Shown one piece after another: positions 23,524 through 34,400 of a stretch of 64,000 nucleotides of DNA. The position numbers and the translations under genes are program-made. Within the stretch, counting starts at the first letter, position 1, and each line of letters begins with the position of its first letter. Source of the DNA: Tribonema minus. Lineage: Eukaryota > Sar > Xanthophyceae > Tribonematales > Tribonemataceae. The notes under the pieces were generated by a model. The model ran no database searches, had not been told where the DNA came from, and was given only the letters and a program-made list of their open reading frames with translations. Where the stretch lies: the NCBI GenBank assembly GCA_017506865.1, contig JAFCMP010000546.1:310001-374000 (forward strand), in the 5' to 3' direction.

Positions 23524-26500
23524 CTAGAGGTCGAACGCGGCGGGATCTTCCGCCATGCGGTCGACGCGCGCCGTGATCCACGGGTGCACGAGCGCCTCCT
23601 TGGCGGACGTGCGGCGCTTGATGTCCTGCAAAGGGGGGAAGCGGGGGGCGGAGCAAAGGGTGATGAGCACATGAATTTGTCTTGGATGTGATTCTAAAAT
23701 AACAAGAGGGAATGCGGGGCCCTGATGCACGGAAGGGTCACCCTCAAAACGCCAACACGTAAAATCTACAAGCAGACCATGTGCGTTGGGGTCACCCGCT
23801 ATGTACAGGCGATTTCTGCGTCAATGGCGTCGCGGGACATATGAATGCCGTGCCCGAGCCATGGCTAACAATCCTAATCTACCTTCTATTAAACTACCCG
23901 CCGTGAGAGCTCAAACCGCTCGCCTCGTTCCGCAGGCCAAGCGTGAGGTGGCGAGTGTCCCCGCTCAGCGCCCGCCGCTTGGAATCCTCAACGTTGATTA
24001 TGCATTGGGTAGAACCACTAAGAGATGGCGACGCACACGCCTCAGAGCCTGTCAAGCCTACCTCACGCCTGATAACCCCCGCTCATGTCCCTGCCAACTG
24101 AACCTCAGAGATCACTTACTCGCCCTGGTAGGTAACTGAATCCTAGTCTAACTCCCTTTATTTCGCTCGCATCCCCCCCCACTGAACCTCAAATATGAGC
24201 TACTCGCCCTGGTAACCAAACCCTGAACTATCTCCCTAGCTGCGCCCTCGTGCAACAGAACCTCGAATGTGAACTACTTGCCTTGTTGAGGAGGCCCAGC
24301 ATGAGGTGGCGCGCATCCTCGCTGAGCGCCTGCCATGTGCCATCCTTGACACAGTTACGCTTTAACTTGCATTAGAACTTCAAACTTGAACTACTCGCCT
24401 TGTTGAGGAGGCCCAGCATGAGGTGGCGCGCGTCCTCGCTGAGCGCCTGCCACGTGGCGTCCTCCGTGTCGATGGTGCCGTGGATGGTGCGCTCGATGAT
24501 CTTGCCGCGCGAGTCGCCGTCCGCGTCAAACGGCAGGCGCCCCCGCAGCAGCAGGTACATGATGGTGCCCACGCTCCACATGTCCGCCTCGCGCCCGTAG
24601 CCGTTGAGCGTCAGCACCTACAATGTTGGAGTTGAATTAGGATACGTTCAGAGGAGATGTTCAGCAATGCATAAGGTCATGGAAGTCAGCTGGCGCAGAG
24701 TGGCTTGGTGTGTCCACGCTCCACGTGTCAGCCTCGCGCCCGTAGCCGTTGAGTGTCAGCACCTGCAGTTCAAAGTTGAAATAAGTGATTCAGCAAGATA
24801 TGTTCAGCAAAGCATGAGGTCATTAGAGGCAGCTGGCGCAGTGAGGAGACTGCAGGAGTTTTGGCGTGTCCATGCTCCACATGTCTGCCTCGCGTCCGTA
24901 GACGTTGAGCGTGATCAGCGCAAAGTTTTTCACCGCCATCGAAGGCGGTATCGCGGCATTTTTTGACAGAAAAGCACGCGGTCTTTCACCATGATTGTCG
25001 TGTTTTGTCAATCCTGCCCACGCCCACATGATGCTGCAAATTCCAACATGGGCAGAGAAGCACGCTCTGCTCTGGCTGCCGCCTGCTGCAGTACTAGACG
25101 CGCAGTCATGCGGCAAAAATGTTGGAAAAAACTCCGATTTTGATTTTCTGATCGGTGAAAGCAGCTTGCTCTGGGACAGGCACAGCCAAAAGTTAATCCA
25201 TAATGTTGAGAAGGTGTGTTTGTTTGTTTCACTCAAGGCCTAGCAAGGAGAGAGCGATGCAGCAGGCGGTCAGCGGAGCCCCCTCCCCTCCCTGGCAGCA
25301 GGGGGGCGGAGCGCGCCCCTCGCGCGCGCGCAGCGACGCACGCGCTACGACAAGGACCTCATTTGTTGATGCTCCTCCGCCAGCTGGCCAGGAACAGCAA
25401 CGGCATGACGCCTCCAACGCTATAAAGCTTGCACACACCATTTTTTTTAGAAGCGTGGATCTGGCGTGGCACTGTTTGACTCGCGGCCAACTGCCGCAGC
25501 AGCGGCGACCACGGTCATTGGTTGAAGGCATTCAATTTGAACGCTGACCACACCTTGTCACCTAGAGCTCTGCGATCTTTTGATTCGTTTCCATGCAGCA
25601 TTCAAGCAGCCTGCAGCAGAGGTGGCGCTGTGTGGCCTGCACCCCGTCGATGTGGCTCGCTACTGCGTTACGAGCCGCACGCATTAAGGGGTACATGCCA
25701 CATATGGAGCTACCATCGCAGACCCCGATTAAGGTCTCCGGGTCCCGCTGCTGCTGTTTCAACTCAGACACTTGACAACGCTGGTGTGGTTGCCTCAATA
25801 CTGGCTCTGTGCCCTTGGCATTTGACGAAACTTGCCATCTGTAAAACTAGTCTCCATATTAGACACTGATGTGCAGTTCATTTTCTCCAACGTTCTGGAA
25901 TTGATGTTGAGACCTGTTACTCTGCTTTTAAGTTCTTGAGTTGATCAAGTCACTCTTGAACACAACGTACCTGAGAGAGCTGCATGACATTTTCGTGATG
26001 TCGTCGGGCCGTGTTCTAGAGCCTGATATCCTGATATTGAAGTTCATGATCAGTTTTACTTCAACCTCAACGTCAAGCCCCTCACCTCCGGCGCCACGTA
26101 GCTGAGAGTGCCGCACGGCATCTTCATGATCTCGTCCGGCAGGACCAGCTTGCTCAGGCCAAAGTCGGCGATCTTGATATCGCCCATCTTCTGACCGCAG
26201 AGGATGTTCTCCGGCTGAAGGTGGGGGAAGGGCGCGTTTAAAACGAGGGGCGCATGCAGCGGGGGGGGGGGGGGCGGGGGGGGGGGCGCAGGGGGTCAGC
26301 GGACGTGGCCATGCGCGACATGTTGAACGTCTTGGGTACCACTCGGTCAGCGTTTGTCGATAGGGCTGCAAGCTGCTGGCGGTTGAAGTAGCTGCTGACC
26401 TCGTGGCTGCAAACTTCAAGTTCTGCACAGGCGCCGCATGCACCCAGGGACGCGTCGTGCTCCACCATGGGTTTATCATGCCGACTTTGCTAATGTACCC

Positions 26501-29500
26501 TGATGCACACATACACACCTTGAGGTCGCGATGGACGATGCCTTTGTCGTGCAGGTACGCGACCGACTCTATGATCACGCAGAACGCCGCGTCCTCCGCA
26601 ACTGGGGCATCATACTTCAAGTACACATCTATATCTCAAAGTGGAACTGCAAGAAATATCCTGATGTAAACATACCTTGAGATCGCGATGGACGATGCCC
26701 ATCTCGTGCAGGTACGCGACCGACTCTATGAGCGGGTAAATCACGCAGAACGCCTCGTCTTCCGTGAGACGCGGTCGGCCGTTGATGCGGTCGAACAGCT
26801 CGCCGCCGCTGTGCAGCTCCATGACAATGAAGATGTGCTGGCGCGACTCGTACACCGCCTCCATCGCAATGATGTTGGGGTGCTCCACCAGCTTCATGAT
26901 GGCGATCTCCGCGCGCAGCAGCTGCGGCGGCAGCACGTTCAGACAGCGGCATTCGTGTGCAGAATCAGCGAGGCAACTGAGGTCTGGCTTTCACGTGTAG
27001 AGTCCTGCTTGAAATATTTTCCATGCGCCGCTGCTGCGAATCGTACACAGCATTCGTGGCAGTAACGTTGGAGTGCTTCCTCAGCTTCATGATGGCGATC
27101 TCGGCGCGCAGCAGCTGCGGTAGGTGGCATCATTGCACGGGAGTTCCCCCCCCCCCCCCCCCAGCATGTTGTGCTGTTTGAATTTTGTTTTTTATCATGC
27201 CATCAAAAGTCAAATTATGTTCACCCACCTCTCTCTCTTCCGCGTCCATCGTGTCCTTCTCGATGATCTTGACCGCCTTGCGCTCCAGCGTCCGCTTGTT
27301 GACGCAGAGGCACACGCGGCTGAACTGCCCCTTGCCGAGCTCCTCCCCTATCTCAAAGTCCTCTTCGATGGGGATCACCTGGGGCACGCAAGGTTATTGA
27401 GGGGGAGGGGGAGGGGGGGGGGGGGGGGGCATGAATCTGGGGCTGTGCAGGATCTACTCACATGTCAGGTGGGTGAGACCAGCAGGCTAGTCAAACGAAA
27501 GTTCTGCGTATACACACACTTTGGCAACATTTCGCACGGAAAACGGACAGCAGCATTGAGTCGCAGGGGCATGAGCAAGCTCCCTTCCTCCAGCTTTACA
27601 CCAAGGATGAGATTGGAACTATACTGCAGCCACCATGCTGTCGCCCACAGCGCAATAGGCTGAGTCAGCAAGGGTGCCGAAATGGTTCAAGTTGAAGTTT
27701 GTGGCCCTGGCCATGCATGTCGTGACGGAAAGCGCGCCTCCGCCATCCCCAAGCGCTGAAGCGCAACTCGCGGGACGCAACGCTGGCCCACCGTGCGCGT
27801 GAAACGGTGATGGCAGCATGTCCCCGGCCCCCCCACCCTAAACCTAACCCCGTTACACTTACCTAACCCTCTCATAATCAACCTCAACTCTTATGCTAAC
27901 CCTAACCTAACCACAATCCTCACTGTAGCAGCTCACCTCGCTCGTGCGGCGCAGGTCCAGCACCCATGCGTCGCGCTCCCTCTTGCTCGATGCATACCGT
28001 GACGCACGCTTGGTATGCCGCTGCTGCTGCCGATTCTATCCCCTACTGCCCTCCAACCTGTACTTTTGCCTCATCCCTAACCCTAGCCCTCGCAGACAGC
28101 TCACCTTGCTTGCACGGCGCAGATGTCGCAGGCACGCGTCGCGCTTGCTCTTGCTCGACGCCATTTCCTCACCCTAACTCTAATCCCAACTCTTATGCTA
28201 ACCTTAACCCTAACCCGCCTAACCCTACCCACAATCCTCTGTAGCGCACCTCGCTGGCGCGGCGCAGTTCCCGCACCCATGCGTCGCGCTCGCTCTTGCT
28301 CGAAGCGTACAGGCAGCGCCAAATCCACACTTACTTAGGGTTAGAGTTAGCAGCTGCTGATGCTGCTGCTGCAAACTCTCTGCCCTTTTCATAACTGACC
28401 CTCGAACCTGTCATTTCGGGTCGTAGCCCTCACAGAGAGCTCACCTCGCTCGCGGCGCGCAGATTTCGCGGTCCCTCTTGTTCGACGCAATGTCATTACC
28501 CATACCCTAACCCCAACTCTTCTGCTAACCTAACCCTGATATAATCTCAACCCCAACTCGTATGCTGACCCTAACATAATCCCCTCGGTGTAGCTCACCT
28601 CGCTCGCGCGGCGCAGATCTCGAACCCATGCATCGCGCTCGCTCTTGCTTGACGCGTACAGGCAGCGCCGCACGCCCTGCTCCTGCGACCGCACAATGTC
28701 CAGACCCCAGTGGCCCGTCTTCTCACTCTCCTGAGCGGCGCAAGCGGAAAACGGTCCACAAGGTTACATGGAGCGAGCAGTCAAGCTCATCCTGCAAATG
28801 AGTCATGGAAAATCCTTAAAGTTGAAGTAGGTGAAATTGAAGTTGAGGAAGTGACCCCCCATGTCCGCTCCTGCGCTGTGTGCCGACAAGAGGCTGCCGT
28901 TGCCTAACAGCACGCGCCAGGATCAAGCGGAACTGCAGAACATGACCCGCTAGTGTGCGCGGTGATGCGACTGCTGAGCTTGTGACACGTTATGCACATG
29001 CAGCGCTCAGCATAGGGCAGTGCTTCGACACGCAGAACGGCGACCGCGCCAACTGCGCCATGCAGAAAAGTAAGCCACACCACGCTGCCGACACGCTTGC
29101 GCCGCAAGTGATCGCTGAGGTCATGCTCTCTTCGCTGCGCCCAGTGTGCTTGCGGCAGCCACGCCCTGACACTGCACTTGGTGGTACACCAAGCAGCGAC
29201 CGCGCACCTGCTGCGCAGCCTGCCACTGCGTTCACGACAGACGACCATTCCTGCACTGCTTTCTTTTGTGCGTCTTCAGTATGGACAGGCTCAACCGCTC
29301 ATCGCATAGAAAGCTACAACATTTATCTGGCGCTCCTGCACGCGCTGCAATGAGCGCAGCGGCCGCTCACCTCCTCTCTCAAGGGCTCGATGAAACTTCC
29401 AATGAGGAAGATGACGCCCCGCGGCGTCCGGTCCTGCTCGTTGCGGTAGTAGTAGATGCAGTTGCCGACCAGCATGTACCAGCGCCGCTGCCACTGCTTC

Positions 29501-31448
29501 GTGCGCTGCCCGCGCTTGCTCAGGAAGCCCTTCCTCGCCACCTAGCAGCCAGAGCGAACATTACAGTTAGTCTGTGCACATAGACTTGTGACAGAGTTGA
29601 AGTCTGCTGCAAAAAGTTGGTTTATGCGCAGTGTGTGTATACCGTGCTGCCACTGCCTGGTGCGCTTCCTGCGCTTGCTCAGGAGGCCCTTCCGCGCCAC
29701 CTGATGAGACGCGCAGCGCGCACTTGCAGTTCAGTTGAGATGAGGTGCACATACTGGAAGGTTGACAGGCAGGAGAATTGTACGGCTGCCGCTGCTGGGT
29801 GCGCTGCCCGCGCTTGCTGAGGAAGCCCTTGCGCGCCACCTGCGAGTGCGTACTTCACAGTTTAGTCTGAGTGTGCACACAGTTGACGTTTGCTGCACAT
29901 AAAGTTTTGGTGCGCATCATGCATGTGTACTGCTGCTGCCACTGCTTGGTACGCTGGCCGCGCTTGCTCAAGAAGCCCTTGCACGCCACCTGCCGGAGCG
30001 CAAGACGAGCAGCGCGTTGGCAGTGTGCAGGTTTTGAGCGACGTGCCTACAGCTGAAGTTTGGCACAACGCACGTGCTGTACCCCTGCCGCTGCTGAGTG
30101 CCGCGCCCCCACCACGCTTCAGGTACGGTGCCCGCAGGCCACCTGGCACGGCGTGCAGCGCGCACTTGCAGTTTAGCATGAAGTTGCAGCAGCATGACTC
30201 TGGGCATGCACCATCGACATTGTGCGCCGCCGCTGTCGTGGCAGCCTCAGTGAATGCCCCCTGCTGCGTCAAAACTCCCCTCCCCCCTTGCAACCGCTTA
30301 TCGGCGTTGTTGCAGTTGGCGACACAGTACTCGGATAACTTCACCGGCTGCCACACCTATTATTACATGCGCGCAGCACAGCGCAGCGCCTGCCGGGCTG
30401 CAAACGCCACTGCTCCGCCAGCTCCCATACCTCTCTCCGCCACGAACCACGCCGCTGCCGCACTCAGCCCTCGCGGTCTCCAGCAACATAAACCCTAAAC
30501 CTAGGTTTACAATTGCAAGTGCGTAGGTACGCGGCCCACGCCTCACCGACGTCTGTATCTTCATGCTGTGCCGGTGCTTGCTCATCGAAGGCAGGTCATC
30601 GTAGCTTGGCGCCGCAGGGGGTTGCTCCGGGGGGGCCTGCTTGTCCCCCTGCCCCCCATTCTCGCCCCCCTCTGCCGCCCCCGCCGCCGCCGCCGCTGCT
30701 GATGCCGCCGCCGCGCCTTGCAGCGTTGTGAGGACCTTAGCGATGGCGGCGCGCTCTTCTCCCTCCGTCAGCAGGCCCTGGGGGAAGGGGGTAGCACGTG
30801 GGGGGGGGGTGGGGGGGGGGGGGGGTCAGCGTGCGTGTGTAACTGCTCCTGCGCGCCATTGGTTAGCGGGCGGTAGCGCGCTGAGGTGTTGAGGTCCGTC
30901 CACCTTCGCGACGCAGGTCAGCACTTGTGCTGCCGCCGAAGCTGGCATGAAATGCTGCCGCTTCTGACGCTGACCGCAACCTGGTCTAACATTAACACTA
31001 ATCCTAACCCGAACCCTTACCCTAAAAACTCGCCAGATTGGCGGTGCGCTAGTAGGCTGCGCCTACGCGCGATGGGTGAGCGAGCAGGCGGAAGCGCGCT
31101 GAGGCGGCGACGTCCAGCGATCTTCGAAGGGCAGGTGAACACCTTGCTGCCGTTGGTTATAAGGTGCGGCGCTGTGCCGCTGCCGCTGACCCGAGCCTTA
31201 ACCTAAGCAAGCCCCAATCATAATTCGATCTCTTGTCATAATCCCAGCAAGATTGGTGTGGCGCTCGCGCGAGCCCACCACCCCTCGCACCCCGCAGCCG
31301 CGGCCGCCGCCTCCACCTCCGTCACCGCCGCCGCCGCAGCTGCGGCCGCTGCCGCACAGCGATTCAACACAACCGCATTTGAAGCAGATGTTACAATACC
31401 CGTGCGGCAGCAGCGACAATGCCTCCTCGCATGCACGCCGCCCCCGCG

Positions 31449-31480
<32 letters not shown>

Positions 31481-34400
31481 CTGCTGCCGCCACTGCCACT
31501 GCTGCCGCCACTGCCACAGCCGCTGCCGCCATCACCGCCGCCGCCGCCGCCGCCGCCGCCAACGACACCTCCGCCACCGCCACCGCCGCTGCCACACCCG
31601 CGGCGCCCCCCCGCACATTGACTACACATGCGGTGGCATTCGAAGCAGGCATCACGCCACACGCAGAGCGCTGCCACGCACCTGCGCGCGCTGCAGCAGC
31701 GACAGCGCCTCCTCGCGCGACCCCGCCGCTGGCGCCCCCCCCCGCTCGCCGCTGCCGCGCCGGCCGCCGCCGCCGGGGCTACCTTGTGGCGTCGCATCGT
31801 CCGCGTGGTTGTGTATGAACGGCAGCTCCTTGGTGTCGCCGCGGTAGTCGCGGTGCTCGTCGTACGGGAAGACGCTCTGCAGGAAGCGCTTCACGGCGGG
31901 CGTGCGCTTGATCCACATGCGGAACTCGGAGAGCGACAGCTTGCCGTCCTTGTCAATGTCGCACTCGTCGAAGGCCTGCGCGCACGCGGCGCGGAGGCGG
32001 CGGCGGGGCGAGGAGAGAGAACGGTGACATCGAGGGTGAAAACAGGGAGTCACTGCACTTGAGTCCAAAGTTGAAGTTGTGGACAACCAAGGTAATTTCC
32101 CGTGCGAATGCTAAGAGCGAGAGCTTGCCGTCCTTGTCGATGACGCACTCGTCAAAGGCCTGCGCGCGCGCGGCGCGGCGCAGCGGCGGCGGCGGCGGCG
32201 GCGGTGGCGGCAGAGGCGGCGACGGCGGCGGCGGCGGCGGCGAGGCGCAAAGAGAGCGGTCACGTAGAAAGTGAAAACAGGGAGCTGGTAGATGTGTATC
32301 TGAAGTTGAAGTCGTGGGCACGCAAGGTAGGGTTCCCTGCGCTTCATAGCACTTCAGAGTATACACCTCAAAAAGGCATCACCGCGACACGCGTACATCA
32401 CTCGCGCGGCGCGCTGCCCTCAGGCCCCCGCTTATGACTGACGGAAACCGTTCCTGCTCTCCGGCAGGCATCGCCATAGGCTGTCATTCCATGGGATTCT
32501 GCAAGCAACCACTCCGCGCCTGGCAGTCACCCCGCGAAGCCGACACGTAACCGGACGGCGCGCACCCGATCGACAACGTCAACGTCGCTGTCATCGGGTA
32601 CACCCGGCGCCAGGCAAATGCTTTTGCACACGCATACGTGTGTGAAATGTCATGTGATGTAGATGCGCTTCACAGCACATTGTAGTATACTGCTCAACAA
32701 GTAACATGCAATGTGTACACGGCTGCACTCAGGTCCCCGCAAAGTCGATGAGGGTTAGGGTTAGGGTTAGGATTAGGGTTAAATTAGCTGACCCGCGCAC
32801 CTGATCGACAATGTCGCTGTTGGTGAACTCCGCGTAGTGGTGGTGGTACCGCGCGCGCCGCCCGTGCATAGACCCCACCCCCAGCTCCTCGTCCGACCGC
32901 ACGCACGGCTCGCTCACGCCCCGCATCAGCCCGTTGCGCCCGCTGCCGCCGCCGCCGCCGCCGCCGCTCACGCTGCGCACAATGCCATTGGCCCCGCCGC
33001 CGCCTTCGCCGCTGCCGCCGATCCCGTTGCTCTCCGGGCCGGCCGCGTGCCGCTGCGCCGGCGGCTGCAGCGGCGGCGGCGAGCCGGCGCTGGCGGCGCG
33101 CGACATGGGGGTGCCGCCGATCGCACGCGCGCCGCCGTATGGCTGCAGCGCGCGCCCCACGTTCATGACGCTCTTTGGGACGTGGTTCAGCTGCGCGGTC
33201 GCGGGGGGGCGGGGGGGGGGGGGGGGGGGGCAGGAACAAGGTCAAGTTGAAGTTCTCACAAACTTCAGCTCCACCTCACACTCAGTCAAGAGACACGAGG
33301 GGCACAGCTGGCATGCATCTGTGAGAGTCCTCGGCAAAACAGCTCGCTTGGTATCATACAGCATCTACCAGTTAAGAGTGCTCGCCAGCGCCGTGAGCTG
33401 TGGTAATAATATGAGGTAGTGGTTGCGAAGTTTTGCAGCACAGGTGGGCATCATGATGCTCACTACCATGTGGAGAATGCCGATCTTTTTTTCAAAGAAC
33501 TTCTATATGTATTGCACAGATGCTCCACCGGCAACTCTGGCGAGAAACACGAGAACAGCTGAGACTGCCACACTTCTGAGAGACATCGGGAAGACAGCTC
33601 GTTTCTTCTTGATGCATCAAAGAGTATCAAGTGACTCTAATTCTGGGCGCTCACCCACCGGCAACTCTGGCGAGAAACACGAGAACAGCTGCGACTGTCA
33701 CACTTCTGAGAGAGACATCGGGAAGACAGCTCGTTTCTTCATGATGCATCAAAGAGTATCAAGTGACTCTGATTCTGGGCGCTCGCCAGCGCCGTGAGCT
33801 CCTCGCGCAGCACCGCGCCCAATCGAACCACACCGATGATGGACGCATCTCGAAACATGAGAGTGCAGCCGAAAAACGTCCTCTGAGAGCCCTAGGCGAG
33901 GCAAGACAGCTCCTTTTCTACCAAACAATATCTACTGATTAAGGGCGCTCACCAGCGCCGTGAGCTCCTCGCGCGACACCGCGCCCGTCCCATGCACGTC
34001 GTACAGCGAGAAGATGAAGTCCACCTTCTGGTCCCAGTCGCCGCGGCACGTCACCGCCAGGCCGCACACAAACTCCTCAAAGTCCACCTTGCCGCTGCGC
34101 TTCGTGTCAAACACCGCAAACAGGCGCTCGCCCAGCAGCCCCGGGAGAGGGAAGTACTGGAGAAACGTCTGGACGAGAGGGGGGGGGGTGCTGCGTCAGA
34201 GGAGTGGAATTACGTGCTTGCGAGCAGCTTTGGCCTCGAGCGATCACATGAGAGGAGGAGCACGCGGAACAGGCATGCATAATATTGATTCTGAACAGGT
34301 GCTGCTGGGCAGAATGTGGTTGTCACTGCAGCCGGGCGTCCAACGCTGTGCTGCTGTGGCTAGGAGATGAGGCCAGGGTAAGCGGCAGGCCAGAGACCAC

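Noticed and set aside
29632-30145. Mutually exclusive alternative exons of the PH domain
   Set aside because: Each copy covers only the first 55-60 nt of the exon and has no matching donor, so it cannot replace the real exon.
31258-31818. Alanine/proline-rich open frames in the GCC-rich intron
   Set aside because: Result of trinucleotide repeats; overlaps a clear kinase exon on the other strand.
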